NCBI GenBank assembly: GCA_029204225.1
Contig: CM055101.1
Coordinates: 40,969,427-41,001,926, forward strand
DNA from: Diphasiastrum complanatum
Lineage: Eukaryota > Streptophyta > Lycopodiopsida > Lycopodiales > Lycopodiaceae
Direction of reading: 5' to 3'
DNA: 32,500 nucleotides
In this document: piece after piece, positions 1 through 14,580 of the stretch
Numbering within the stretch: position 1 is the first letter of the stretch
Layout of the letters: each line of letters starts with the position of its first letter
Position numbers and translations under genes: made by a program
The notes under the pieces: generated by a model
The model's input: the letters and a program-made list of their open reading frames with translations, nothing else
Database searches by the model: none
Told to the model about the DNA's origin: nothing

Positions 1-430
1 ACATATCTGAGAAGATGAGTTACGGACTTAAAATCTGGACACAAATTGGTAGCTGGATCATTAGGATAAATTGATCCATCCACCCACAAATCTATATTCA
101 TATGATCATTCATTCTCAATTCTCTAACTATTGCTGCAGCATTCTCTAAAACTTTTGCATTTTTCTTAATAATTGGAGTGCATTCAACATGCAAATGGAA
201 CATTGCCATTGTTAAAGCTACAATCATGTAAATGAATCTACCTACAGTAAATCAATATGAATAGATCTAGCATTCCTTACTTTTGTAATGTTTATGTCGC
301 ATTGAAAAATTGTCCTGCCTCATATTTCACTTTTAGCATACAGTGATTTCAAAAGTTTTGCTTCTCCCGCTTCAGTTTTTGCATTGAGCACACCAAGATT
401 TTCAGTCTTAAAGCTCTAGTCCCGAACTTT
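1..430 (-). pseudogene. Possible coding remnant of unknown identity, runs off the window edge
   Basis: On the minus strand a frame is open from an ATG at about 227 down to base 1 (75 residues) and continues past the edge. Its composition is protein-like, with a hydrophobic start (FIYMIVALTMAMFHLHVE) and a mixed charged and polar body containing ELRMNDHMNIDLWVDGS. Upstream, about 430 to 250, a different minus-strand frame also looks coding (TENLGVLNAKTEAGEAKLL) but has an in-frame stop and needs a shift to join the first. I do not recognise the family. The frame change and stop suggest a relic, or an exon pair with an unseen intron. It could also be chance openness in AT-rich DNA. Confidence 0.3.
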
Positions 431-1367
<937 letters not shown>

Positions 1368-1532
1368 AATCTTTCACTTATTTATGTTGAATATCGAATC
1401 GATAAATGTATGGCAATCATAGACACCTAAAATTTCACATTCATCACAATTGTCATAGACGCCTATAATAATACTCAACTAAATTAAATTGAATGATATC
1501 AACAAATTAGCAAGATTAAGTTTGTTAGAATT

Positions 1533-2330
1533 GTGAAAATAGTCCTAGGTATAATTATATCAATTCTTTCTTCTTGGGCGGCAAACAATTTTCAGGTTCA
1601 AGCTTGTCAAAAAGCTAGATCTCTATTGAGAATCGGGCTTCCTCTCCTGAATAGTAGCATCAAAGCCACAAGTTCATTTGTTCAATATACATTCTTAGAT
1701 TCAATCCTTAGAGATTCTTGTTTGTTTACATTCTTTTATATCATTCTATCATCCATTGAAGGTTCATCGTATGAGATTTGTTTGATCAATAAATTCAACG
1801 GTGATGACTTTCACATGTGGAAGTTCAAGATGAGGATGATCTTGATTGAGAAATATTTGTGGGAATATGCCAATGGCACAGCCAAACTAGAGAATTCAAA
1901 ATTGTTGACCAATTGGAATGCAAAAGATGGTAAAATATATAATAAGATTATCAAATAGCCCATATGGTTACTTGTTCCACTTTAAAAATAAGCTATACTA
2001 ATTGACATGTATGAACAAATTTAACTACTTGTCTCTTTTTTAGAAAGAAGTTCCCAGCTTTGAAAATGAGTAAAGGCACTTCAGTAGGTGATCACTTTAA
2101 TAGTTTTATACAATTGTTAAATCAACTAGGGGCTATTGATGTTCCAGTATCAGATGATTATGTCATTATGACACTTTTGTCTAGTCTTTTTACTTCTTAT
2201 GAAAATTCAATACTATTTTTGGACAATACTCTTATCACTCCAAAAGGTGGCAACAAGTTTGTTACATGACTAAATAAGAAGGAAGAGTTCATTTTCTTCA
2301 AATAACAAGACTCTTGTTGTCATGTCCACG
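1533..2330 (+). pseudogene. Ty1/copia gag fragment, broken
   Basis: The frame ending at 1958 carries the start of a copia Gag: FNGDDFHMWKFKMRMILIEK (about residues 87-106) matches the conserved 'F.G.N...W...M...L' opening of plant copia Gag. After a stop the similarity continues in other frames, and from 2063 another frame carries KMSKGTSVGDHFNSFIQLLN and then TLLSSLFTSYENS, the core Gag region known as retrotran_gag/UBN2. Stops and shifts lie between the pieces, around 1956-2060. The first 85 residues do not look like Gag and may be unrelated leader. No zinc knuckle, protease or LTR was found next to it, so this is an isolated relic from a different copia family than the element at 11-17 kb. 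Confidence 0.8.
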
Positions 2331-3640
2331 TCCTGTATATAGGATTTAGTATAGTCCTAGACTTGGATACACGGTACTCTAATGAAACAAGCTTATTATT
2401 TATGCCACGTCATACTGGACGTGACTCGAAAGTAATTAATATCCTTGTGAGGCCCAAAACACACTAAATGGAGTTAGTACAAGGGTTGGGACCATATGTG
2501 CATGTGTAGAGTATCAATTGTCATAAATAGGTGAGTAATAGAATGCAAAAACTTCCTACTTCCAATGCATGACTACGCCTATCAAAAGCAGTAGTGATAG
2601 AAATCATGTTCAATCTTTAGCAACTAACTCTCGCTAGATACTAAGTGATTACGTAGCCAAACATAAAGTATTGAATTCTCAGACAATTTCTATCAGTTAC
2701 AAAGGCAATATAGAGATGCATGCATTATGACACAAACTGAATGCAATAAGAAAATAGTATTGATTCAGAAAAACAAGATCATATGCTAATGAGCGCAAGA
2801 CAATAGCAGATAGAAACCACGCACTCTAAATCTATCTCTGAGTAACTGAGAATAAGTCTGAAATAAGCAACTCTACTGATAGCAGTAGCGCAATAGCAAC
2901 TCTAAATAAATATCTAAAAGACTGAGCTAGATTGCTCAAGAGAGTTCAAGCTTGAAAGCTTGATAGAGAGTTAACAACAATACTTTCTGATTGTAAACGA
3001 TCTGCGTGATGAGAGCGTAGGAAGCGTTGTGTAATAACACTCAACTCCTTCACAATTCACAATGTTGATTGATCATTGACTTATTGAAAATGAGATGTAT
3101 GAAAAACTGATTTGTACTAAGTAATTAGGTCATCAAATGTGATTGCCAGTTGGCTAGAGTCCGCTGGCATTCATCTAGTTCTTCTCAAAAGTTGCTTGCT
3201 AATAAGCGGCGACAATTGCCCGTAAACAGTTTGTCTGCATAAATGAAGACCCTATAATAGAATGGTAAGGATACTCACGCATCTGCTCCTTCTCTTGAAT
3301 TGTTTGAGGACACTTGTCTTTTGACAATTTGAGACATGGTTCCATTGTGAGAGAGCTAACTTGCAATTAATCGGATTATATCTGATTAACATATTGTAGA
3401 TGTACCTCTATTGAGTAATGTAGATCAACTTTCTATTTCTGTCTCTGTGGATTTGAATACCAAGGCAGAAATGAGCTTCGCCTAGATCGGTCATGTCAAA
3501 TTCAGAAGATAGCATTGTCTTGTCTTCTTTTATCAGATTGGTATTGTTGTTGAAACGACAACATTCTTTGAACTAAACAAAAGTGGTGATTCGAAGGCTT
3601 AAGAGTTGTTGTACCATGACTTGCTGATGCAGTATTGATA
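2331..3640. other. No gene seen; possible retroelement flank
   Basis: AT-rich DNA with no credible long frame. It follows the gag relic and precedes the helicase relic, so it may be non-coding transposon sequence, but I see no LTR pair or terminal motif. A small palindrome, CAAGCTTGAAAGCTTG, lies near 2947. Confidence 0.45.
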
Positions 3641-3659
3641 CAACAGCGATACCATTTCT

Positions 3660-5178
3660 ATGAGTCAGGTTTTGGTAGACAAATATGTTCTTGACGTGGA
3701 GTCGGACATGCAGACAGCTAGAAAGTCATTGGTGAGTTTTGGGTTTAGGGTCCTCGATGTCGATTTTGATTCATCTCCATTGTTTCGCGAGGAGATGTTT
3801 GTCGACAAGAACCCTTCAGAGGTTGAAGTTGACATTGAGAGATTGAACGTGGATTAGCGAAAGATTTTCGACCGTGTAGTACGTGAGCATGTTGTTCGAA
3901 GAGTGGGTGGAGGTAGATGGACCGGGTGGTATAGGCAAGACACACTTGTATGGTGTCATGTTGTCATACGTGCATGCACAAGGGTAGAAAGCATTGGCAA
4001 TTGCATCACGTGGGATTGTTGCACTATTGATGAAAGGTGGTAGGACCGCACATTCTTGGTTTAAAATTCCTCTGACGGAATCGAATGAGAGCTCGACATG
4101 CAACATCTCTAAGCAATTTGCGCTAGGTACGCTTTTGATGGCATGTCGACTCATCATTTGGGATGAGGCTCCCATGGCGCCTAAGTATACTATAGAGTGT
4201 GTGGACCGATCTCTGCGAGATATATTGAGTATCGATGCTCCATTTGGAGGAGTTCCAGTTGTTTTCGGGGGTGATTTCCGATAGATTCTACCAATGTACT
4301 ACGTGTTAGTCGTGCGTAGATTGTCAATGCTTCACTGAAGTGTTTGCGTTTGTGAAAAAACATGGAGGTGCACAAACTAACAAAGAACATGCACGTCATG
4401 GGTGTGGAGGGTGGCGATAAGGATGTTGAGGTTTGTAGATTATTTGTTGAGTGTGGGAGATGGTCGTGAGCCCACATTCGTGCATCGCGATTTGGACCTG
4501 ATCATGTGCCTAAGGACGTCTGATGTGGACGAATTGATTTCATTCACATTTTTCAATGTTGCATGGCGTTTTATGAGATCATGCGAGGGTTGTTGAGCAG
4601 CTTCTGTGACGTTTGCACTTTTTATAGTGTCGATAGTGTTGTTGAGTGTGAGGGCTCTAATGTGCACCCTGTAGAGTATTTGAATAGCCTGCAACCGAGT
4701 GGATGTCCTCCATATAAGTTGGTGTTGAAGTTTGGAATGATTGTGATGTTGTTACAATCGATAGCATCGCACAAGGGATTGTGCAATGGCACAAGATTGA
4801 TCATCCTTAGATTAGGTAGACTGGTCATAGAGGCGGAGATAGTGATCGGAAAGAATATAGGAAGTAGAGTCCTTATTTCATGTATCCCTATAGTGCCAAG
4901 TGATTCGAACATATTGTTTGAATTGCAAAGGTGTCCAGTTTCCTATCAGAGCAACATTTGCCATGACAATAAACAAAGTACATGGGCAAACTATGGACAT
5001 GATTGGATTGTATTTGCCTCGGCCTGTATTTAGCCATGGGTAGTTGTATGTTGCACTATCGAGAGTGCAAAATGCAACAAGTCTTCGTGTGTTGATTACT
5101 GACAAGGACAATCTATTTACGGATGTGGATGGACTGACGAGGTACACTCAGAACATGGTGTATTCAGGAGTGTTGTAG
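3660..5178 (+). pseudogene. Helitron PIF1-like helicase (C-terminal part of RepHel), broken
   Basis: Fragments of a PIF1-like superfamily 1 DNA helicase, as carried by plant Helitrons, follow one another in the right order. The pre-Walker segment 'LNVD-stop-RKIFDRVV' is near 3843. Walker A, DGPGGIGKT, is near 3913. Then come GRTAHSWFKIPL (about 4040), Walker B IIWDEAPM (about 4157) and GGDFR-stop-ILP (about 4270). The helicase C-terminal region has PPYKLVLKFGMIVMLL (about 4710), [17 protein letters not shown] (about 5017) and a C-terminus ending at 5178. Several frameshifts and stops separate these blocks, so it cannot make protein. Two of the TAG stops stand where the family has glutamine. 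No Rep (HUH) domain, 5' TC or 3' CTRR hairpin end was found. Confidence 0.88.
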
Positions 5179-5228
5179 TGGTAAGTTTGAAGTGATGTTT
5201 ATGGTTTATGGTTTCAGGATGCAAGGCA

Positions 5229-5325
5229 CAATTATAGTTAGAGTTAGGGTTAGACTTAGCATTTGGGATGTAGGGTAGAGTTAGAGTTAGAGTTATGGTG
5301 GAAGTTAGGGTTAGATTTGGAGAAA
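5229..5325. repeat. Degenerate telomere-like TTAGGG/GTTAGAG patch
   Basis: About ten irregular copies of GTTAG(A/G)G words (GTTAGAG, GTTAGGG, GTAGGGTAGAG) follow one another just downstream of the helicase relic. They resemble degenerate TTTAGGG-type interstitial telomeric repeats but do not keep a 7-bp period. Confidence 0.6.
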
Positions 5326-5441
5326 AAAACTATCAAATTTTGTACAAGGAGAAGGGTGTGTAGAAGGAGGTTCTTGGATATAGTTAGGATTTAGAGTTCA
5401 GTATTGGAAGCTTGTACTTAAAGCTTGACCATACCAGCTGA

Positions 5442-5825
5442 TTGCAGGCCAACTGTATCAAAGAGGGGCGGATAATATCATTCGACAATGTATCTTGTCT
5501 TCCTCATAATACAAGTCAGATCATGTCCCTCTCGCATGAACCAATGGGAGGTGGTGGAGAATTTGCATCAGAAGTTACAATACATAATATTCTACAATCC
5601 TGGTGGCCAACAATGCATAAGGATACTAAAGTGTATATCAACTAATGTGATGCATGTCAAAGGGCACGTAGACCAACGAAGGCGAACTATGAGCCGTTAC
5701 GTTCTGTATTGTCTCAAGCGCCATTTGAAAAATGGGGACTCAATTCTATTGGCCTCATGTAGAAGACAAACGCGATCAAAGAAAGGCTAAAGCTCACTGG
5801 TGAAGGCCCTTATCGCATCACTGAC

Positions 5826-5840
<15 letters not shown>
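5442..5840 (+). pseudogene. Ty3/gypsy integrase fragment with core deleted
   Basis: One frame reads HEPMGGGGEFASEV (about 5535), then WWPTMHKDTKVYIN, a stop at 5643, and CDACQRARRPTKANYEPL from 5646. This is the zinc-binding H2C2 domain of a gypsy integrase; the second histidine expected in 'GGHFA' is glutamate here. The frame continues through APFEKWG, which normally opens the DDE core. After a TAG at 5760 it jumps directly to LTGEGPYRITDIL, a motif from the far C-terminal end of the polyprotein. The catalytic core of roughly 200 or more residues is absent. The fragment then merges into minisatellite DNA. Confidence 0.82.
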
Positions 5841-6577
<737 letters not shown>

Positions 6578-6583
6578 ACACAC

Positions 6584-6587
<4 letters not shown>

Positions 6588-6618
<31 letters not shown>
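6588..6618. repeat. (TC)n microsatellite
   Basis: A 31-base CT run, preceded by ACACACACAG. It mirrors the AG run at 6065-6156 in the opposite arm of the inverted repeat. Confidence 0.95.
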
Positions 6619-7984
<1,366 letters not shown>

Positions 7985-8985
7985 CGAGCCAGAAATTGGT
8001 TAAATTTAGTAAAAAATGGTCAAAACTTCGAACGGGAGGTGTCCACAGGTTTGTGCGCTCCACACGAACCCACAGGTTTATTTGCAGCTCAATTTCAACG
8101 CCGTTTGTCTGAAAACGCCTTTTCTACCGAGGGAAATGCCACTAAATGGACTACTTTTTAACATTCCTGAGAACTGGTCCAGTGTCGTTGAACGAAGTCC
8201 GTTTTTCAAACCCTCTATTTCATCCTGTGCTGCATGTCGAGACGAACCTACACGACTGAACTAGGCTCCAAACGGTTTAGTACTCACAGAAAAACGTGCG
8301 TCCGAACCAGAAACCCTAAACGCAGTCCTGGGATTCTAGGCTCGTCGAGCCAAAAATTGGTCGGATTCAGTAAAAAATGATCAAAACTTCGGACGGGACG
8401 TGTCCACAAGTTCATGGGCTCAACACAAACCCATAGGTTCATTTGCAACTCAATTCCGATATCGGTTGTCCAAAAACGCCCTTTTTGCCGGAGGGAATGC
8501 CACGAAATGGACTACTTTCCAATATTCTCGGGAATTGGTCCAGTGTCGCCGAATGGAGTCTGTTTTTCAGACCCTCTATTTTGTCTTGTGCTACCATAGA
8601 GATGAATCCACATAACTAAATCGGGCTCCAAATGATTCAGTATTCACAGCAAAACGTGCATCTGAACCAGAAACCCTAAATGCAGCCCTGGGATTCTAGG
8701 CCCGTCGAGCCAGGAATTGGTCAGATTCAGTAAAAAATAGTCAAAACCTTGGACGGTAGGTGTCCAGAGGTTCGTGGGGCTCAACGCGAACTCACTGGAC
8801 CAATTGTTGCTCAATTTTGACGTCGTATGCTTGAACACACCCGTCGTGTCGGGAGGAACGCCACTAGAGCACAATAAATGGACTACTTTTTGGCATTTTC
8901 GAGACATGGTCTAGTATCGTCGAAACGGGCTCCGTCTTGTATGCCGTCTGTTCCATCCAGTGCTGCACGTCGAGACAAACCCGCA
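7985..8985 (+). repeat. 360-bp tandem repeat, array A (about 2.8 units)
   Basis: Units start at 7985, 8346 and 8706 with CGAGCCA-(G/A)(A/G)AATTGGT. They share AACTTCG(A/G)ACGG, AGGTGTCCA, AATGGACTACTTT, TGGTCCAGTGTCG and GAACCAGAAACCCTAAA at matching offsets. The spacing is 361 and 360 bp. The third unit is more diverged and breaks off near 8985 into CA-rich DNA. The same unit recurs at 28198-28960. Confidence 0.93.
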
Positions 8986-9294
8986 TACACATACATGCAG
9001 TAGCAGTAGTAGCACCCGTAACAACAGCACCCGCAGCACCCGTGAATTTGATGGTACACACGCACACACACTTTTTAACACACTTCGCACATGTACACAT
9101 TCACACAGACTCACTTCACACACACACAACATCGACTGCTCGGCCACACGCCTCGACCATCAATGGCCACCCAAACCATCGGCCGCCTGTCAACGACATA
9201 CACAAACATATATGCACACAAACACACAAATCCACACACATACATGTATATGCACACGTGCACACACCCTCGATTGCTTGCCATCGGTGGGCAC
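8986..9294. repeat. CA-rich complex microsatellite
   Basis: Irregular ACAC/ATAC runs interrupted by unique words, including GCAGTAGCAGTAGTAGCACCC and, near 9175-9200, AACCATCGGCCGCCTGTCAACGAC-like sequence. The CATCGGCC/GTCAACGAC words recur near 21200-21250 (minus strand) and near 29740-29760. Confidence 0.85.
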
Positions 9295-9480
9295 TCTTTA
9301 CTAGTATATATAGATTCAAACTCACATACACTTTTATGCATGGGTGAGGGGCCCCGTGCATCCTCCTCCCCTCACCCATGCATACACTTTTTTTGAACGA
9401 AAAATAATGGGGAGGAGGATGCATGTATGGAAAACATGATGCATGGCCCTCCTCCCCATGCATGCATATACATTGGCCAC
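9295..9480 (+). mobile_element. Hairpin module copy M2
   Basis: It opens with CTCTTTACTAGTATATATAG. Hairpin 1 has 17-bp perfect arms at 9335-9351 and 9368-9384 (TATGCATGGGTGAGGGG). It is followed by GAACGAAAAATAATGG and the second hairpin, GGGGAGGAGGATGCATG paired with CATGGCCCTCCTCCCC. The downstream body found after copies M1 and M5 is absent here. Confidence 0.8.
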
Positions 9481-9507
9481 TGTCCAGGTGGCAGTGCATG
9501 GCCACTT

Positions 9508-10739
<1,232 letters not shown>

Positions 10740-10776
10740 CTGATGGACATATCAAATTTTTTGATATGTCCATCAG
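10740..10776. repeat. Perfect 17-bp stem-loop
   Basis: CTGATGGACATATCAAA is followed by three T residues and its exact reverse complement. It opens a cluster of related GATGGACA words. Confidence 0.9.
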
Positions 10777-11262
10777 TTTTTTTTATGGCAACGATGGACA
10801 TAGCAATTTTTTTTAAAAAAATAGATATGTGTGCATCCTGCCTGAATGGCAGCGATGGACATACTACATCTATTTACATCTCTTCAAGATTGTTTTTTAG
10901 CTCATGTGGCCATGATGAACCACTAGTTGCCTCTTCAACTATGAGTTTGGTTTTATGTGTCTGATGGACAGCGATGGGATGGCCCTATCATAAGCTATCT
11001 TGTGGCTTCAAATAAACATAAATAATTGCCTCTGTCCACCAGCGATGGACAGATGGTTGACTCTTATACTTCTGAAAATTGTTTCACAATGGTTGATAGA
11101 CATTCTTTCCACCAGCGATGGACAACAAGTTCTATCAACTTTTTCAGTATGTAAATTTGGCAAACACACCTCTTACTATCCAACGTAGACGGTAGGAGCA
11201 TTTACTTTTGTTTCTTTGATCTTTTATATGATTCACAGGCTCCCTGTCCAACGATGGACAAC
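10740..11262. repeat. Cluster of (A/C)GCGATGGACA words with irregular spacing
   Basis: GATGGACA-type words occur at about 10741, 10793, 10853, 10963, 11043, 11117 and 11253, most preceded by CAGC or CAAC. Some form small palindromes, for example TGTCCA-ACGA-TGGACA at 11245-11260. The sequence between the words is different each time. Confidence 0.75.
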
Positions 11263-11339
11263 AAGCCAAAATAATCAATTTGGATTGAAGCTTTTTATAT
11301 ATACACTTCTACTGTCATGCAAACCCTACACAGCATGTA
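10777..11339. other. No gene seen upstream of the copia element
   Basis: Apart from the GATGGACA words, this stretch contains only short frames. TTTTTATATATACAC near 11292 is TATA-like, but no transcript can be inferred from it. Confidence 0.4.
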
Positions 11340-11344
11340 CAAGC
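11340..11344. other. Target-site duplication, left copy (CAAGC)
   Basis: CAAGC directly precedes the 5' LTR and is repeated exactly at 17013-17017 after the 3' LTR. Five bp is the usual target duplication of Ty1/copia elements. Confidence 0.85.
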
Positions 11345-12129
11345 TGTCAGAAATGTTGAACTCCTGCAACTTTGTCGCAACACGAACAAGACACGAAGGT
11401 CGAATGAGAACAATTCGCGACAGTCAATGTGTCTTTGACTCGAAGCACGAACGATTTGCAAATCAATTGCGAATCCTAAACACACCTCTAGGATCGCAAA
11501 GCACAAAATGGACGCAAAACGAAAACTACGAAAAGAATGAAAACACGCGAAGAGAAATTTTTTGCGCTGCCAGCTGGCAGCTCAACGAGCTTCATGCCCA
11601 GCTGAAACGAATAGCAACGACAGAGACTAACTAACTAGTTGATTAGCATTAACTAGTCTTGTGATTCTACGTTTAGCTATCTTGTAAACTCCACACAGTA
11701 GAGGTATAAACAATCCTATCTAGATCATAACCAAAGAGAGAGAAAAAGTGATGAGAATTGTACAGAGATTTATAAGAAATAGAGAGAGACGTAACGAATA
11801 GAGTAAGAAAGCAAAAATACCGTAGTTGTGCATGAAAGTCTGCCAACGAGCATAACATAACAAAAGAGCAGAGAGTCAATCCGCCAACAAACGAGACACT
11901 GACGATATCGCTCTAAAACCAAACTGACGATATAGTCGCTCTATTTCATGTATCTCTTGGTCTTGTGCTGTGTCTCTTGATTGCTAGAATAAAATATGTT
12001 CTGTGATGCGTAGTCGAGTGTTTGGGATCCCGTAAGAGCTTCTGCATGAAAAGAAAATTCAAAGACAGAAAATTGTTCGTGAATCAGAAGAGAGAGGACG
12101 AACACGAAACAAAAAAAACTTCCGCGACA
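11345..12129 (+). repeat. 5' LTR of the copia element
   Basis: 785 bp, beginning TGTCAGAAATG and ending CTTCCGCGACA, hence the usual TG...CA. It carries about 35 bp near 11370-11400 (around TTTGTCGCAACACGAAC) that the 3' LTR lacks. It also has a TAACGAATAG segment near 11791 missing from the 3' copy. Confidence 0.93.
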
Positions 12130-12142
12130 TAGTATCAAAACC
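12130..12142 (+). other. Degenerate primer-binding site, initiator tRNA-Met type
   Basis: TAGTATCAAAACC immediately follows the 5' LTR. It resembles the plant copia primer site TGGTATCAGAGCC, which pairs with the initiator tRNA-Met, with three substitutions. Confidence 0.75.
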
Positions 12143-12194
12143 TACAAGTTATCACTATTGATATCCCAGCAGTGATTCTTCCAAACAACAAAAT

Positions 12195-13020
12195 ATGGCT
12201 ACAACAATCCAGACAAGAGAAGCAATCAGTCTTGATGGCAAAAATTACAGGATCTGGAAATTCCAGGCATCTGGTCAATGACTGAACTTTCAGAGGTGCA
12301 GCCTCCAGAGGGAGACCCGAGGAGAGCTGAATGGATAAAAAAAGATGAGCGCATTATGGCGATCATTGTTTCGTCCATAAATGAAGATCTACTCATGTAG
12401 ATTGAAGACTGAGAAAGCAGCCATGCAGCGTGGGAAAGATTAAAGCAGAAGTATGAAGCGAGGACTGCAACTTTAGTCATGCACCTTCACAATCAGCTAC
12501 AATTCATACGATGGGATGAGAACCAATTAGATCAGCACGTTGAAAATATCAGAATGATCTTCGCTCAACTCAATGCATCAGGACAAGAGCACCAGGTCCC
12601 AGCACCAAAGCAGCTGATGTACTTCATGAAATCTCTACCGACATCCTATCAACCGCTGAGAATGCTCATACTTAGTCTACCAGATATGACATTCGACAAA
12701 GCAGTTAGTCTTGTCGCTGATGAGAAACTAATGAGAGACGAAGGAGAGAGAAGTAGTGATCAAGAGAAGGCTCTCTTCATGAAAGGAAAGAAGAAGAACA
12801 AAAACAAGCCAAGATTCGAGAAGATGAAGTCCTCAAATCAACAATCTTCTTCCTGCGATCACTATCACAAACCAGGCCATACGGCCAACAAATACTGGTT
12901 CAACCCAGCAATACCTTGCATGCACTGCAAAAAGAAAGGGTATTCTGCATACGACTGCAGATTCAACCCAAAAAGAAAAAACAAAGCTGAAAAGGCAAAC
13001 ATTGCAGAGTCATCAAAGGA
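12195..13020 (+). pseudogene. Copia gag, broken
   Basis: It starts at ATGGCTACAACAATC with a Gag opening (LDGKNYRIWKFQ). The frame fails near 12279, continues in another frame (EGDPRRAEWIKKDERIM), and meets TAG at 12398 and TGA at 12410. From about 12440 a long open stretch gives a typical Gag core (AAWERLKQKYEA, then FMKSLPTSYQPLRMLILSLP). The nucleocapsid part has two CCHC-like knuckles near 12855-12960, both altered. The first, CDHYHKPGHTANKYW, has lost cysteines. The second, CMHCKKKGYSAYDC, has Tyr in place of His. It would bind element RNA in virus-like particles if intact. The stop at 12398 stands where a glutamine is likely. Confidence 0.92.
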
Positions 13021-14580
13021 TGCTGAAAGAGGTGACGAAGCTTTCACGATACTCGACGAAGCTTCGACAAGCTACTCTGAACATGAGTACGATGTAGTCA
13101 TCGATTCAAGAGCAACATCTCACATAACCTGCAACAAGAAGATCTTGATAAACTTTCGCGAAAAAGAAAATGACAGAGCAGTCATTCTAGGCGATGGAAG
13201 CAGACACGATGTCAAAGACATCGGCTCTCTATAGCTACGGACACTATTAGGCCAAGAAGAGCTGCCATGAGCACTTTAACATTGAAAGAGCATACTTGGA
13301 TTGACATACAAAAGCTTTATCTTTAAGAAAGTCAAATCTCTAATCCTAGACTCTATGTGCCTTCACTCAGAAAGGATCTGCTATCTGTCTCCAAGATGGC
13401 ATATCTAGACATTCGAGGTTTGTTCGACGACAACACTTGCCGTATGCTCGAGAAGACGACAAACAAGTTGCTGACGGTCGGATGCAAAGAAGGAAATCTC
13501 TACCAAGCCAAAATAATCAGCAACTCTGAAAGCATATAAAATGCTTCAGAAAACGAAGATCAGCTCTAGCATAGAAGAATGTATCATCTGAACATGCGGA
13601 GCCTGTATGACATGAGCAGAAAGGACATTGTCACAGGTCTCAAGATTTCAAGGCCAGAGGCTGAGTTCTGTGAAGCTTGTCATAAAGGCAAGCAACATCG
13701 GAATCCATTCACACACGAGGGAAGAAGAGCCAAAGAAGTTCTTGAGCTTGTCCACTCTGATGTGTGTGGACCGATGAAAACATATTCACTCTGGTTCGAG
13801 ATATTTTCTAACGTTCATAGATGATTACAACCGAATGACCACGATCTACTACTTGAAGAAGAAATCCGAAGTATTTGATTCTTTTAAGAAGTTTGTGGCA
13901 TTCGCAGAGCAACACACCTCGAAAAAGATACAGATCCTTAGATTTGACAATGGAGGTGACTACAAAAGCATAGAATTCTCAAGATTCTGCAAAGAATAGG
14001 GGATCGAACACCAGTTCACTCCTGCATACACACCAGAATACAACGGTGTGGCAGAAAGAAAAAACAGAATGCTAGTCGAAGGAGCTAGATGCATGATGGC
14101 ATAGGCTCAATTGCCAGGTCAATTCTGGGCCGAGACAATAGCTGCAGCTGTACACCTACAAAACAGATCTACAATGACAGCGCTGGAGAACAAAACACCA
14201 TACGAAATGTGGACAGGCAGAAAGCCTGATCTGTCATACGTACAAGTGTTTGGATGTGCAGCATACAAGCACATTCCAAAGGAAAAGATAAGCAAGCTCG
14301 ATAACAAATCCGAACAAACAATCATGGTCGGCTACTCAAATGGAACACATGTGTACAGACTCTACGATCCAACCACGAAGAAGGTTGTTTCGAGTAGAGA
14401 TGTGAAGTACGACACATTCCCTGGACTGAAAGACAAAAAAAGCCATGAGATCTTCACACTGCTATCTATTCAAGAGAGATATCGAGGACATACATCAAAT
14501 CAGAATGCAGAGCCCCAGATTCCAGAGCAGCAGGAAGCAGAGAATCGACCTTACAAACAAGAAATGTTTGAGCAGTGACA
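13021..14580 (+). pseudogene. Copia protease and integrase region, broken
   Basis: The aspartic protease site reads VIDSRATSHIT (about 13095) where the family has D-S/T-G-A, so the essential glycine is arginine. The integrase zinc-binding part follows: a stop at 13567 where Trp is expected, HRRMYHLN, then CEACHKGKQH near 13670. The core has HSDVCGPM (about 13755), RFDNGGDY (about 13947) and NGVAERKNR (about 14043), so all three D,D,E positions can still be read. A frameshift lies near 13800, and TAG codons at 13997 and 14102 replace likely glutamines. The region after the core (FWAETIAAAVHLQNRS, GCAAYKHIP) is a standard copia integrase tail. Confidence 0.93.

Noticed and set aside
3660-5178. 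Host PIF1 helicase gene
   Set aside because: The divergent C-terminal motifs match the Helitron-type helicase, and stops and shifts occur throughout; no intron pattern restores it.
7985-8985. Tandem 360-bp repeats considered as a gene family or LTR pair
   Set aside because: The units are head-to-tail with no spacer, contain no conserved frame and recur at 28 kb as an array; a satellite explains them better.
8864-9505. Overlapping frames around 8.9-9.5 kb
   Set aside because: They cross the third 360-bp repeat unit and the CA-rich tract; composition is that of the repeats.
10740-11262. CRISPR array
   Set aside because: Repeated GATGGACA words are too short and too irregularly spaced, and the sequence is from a plant nucleus.
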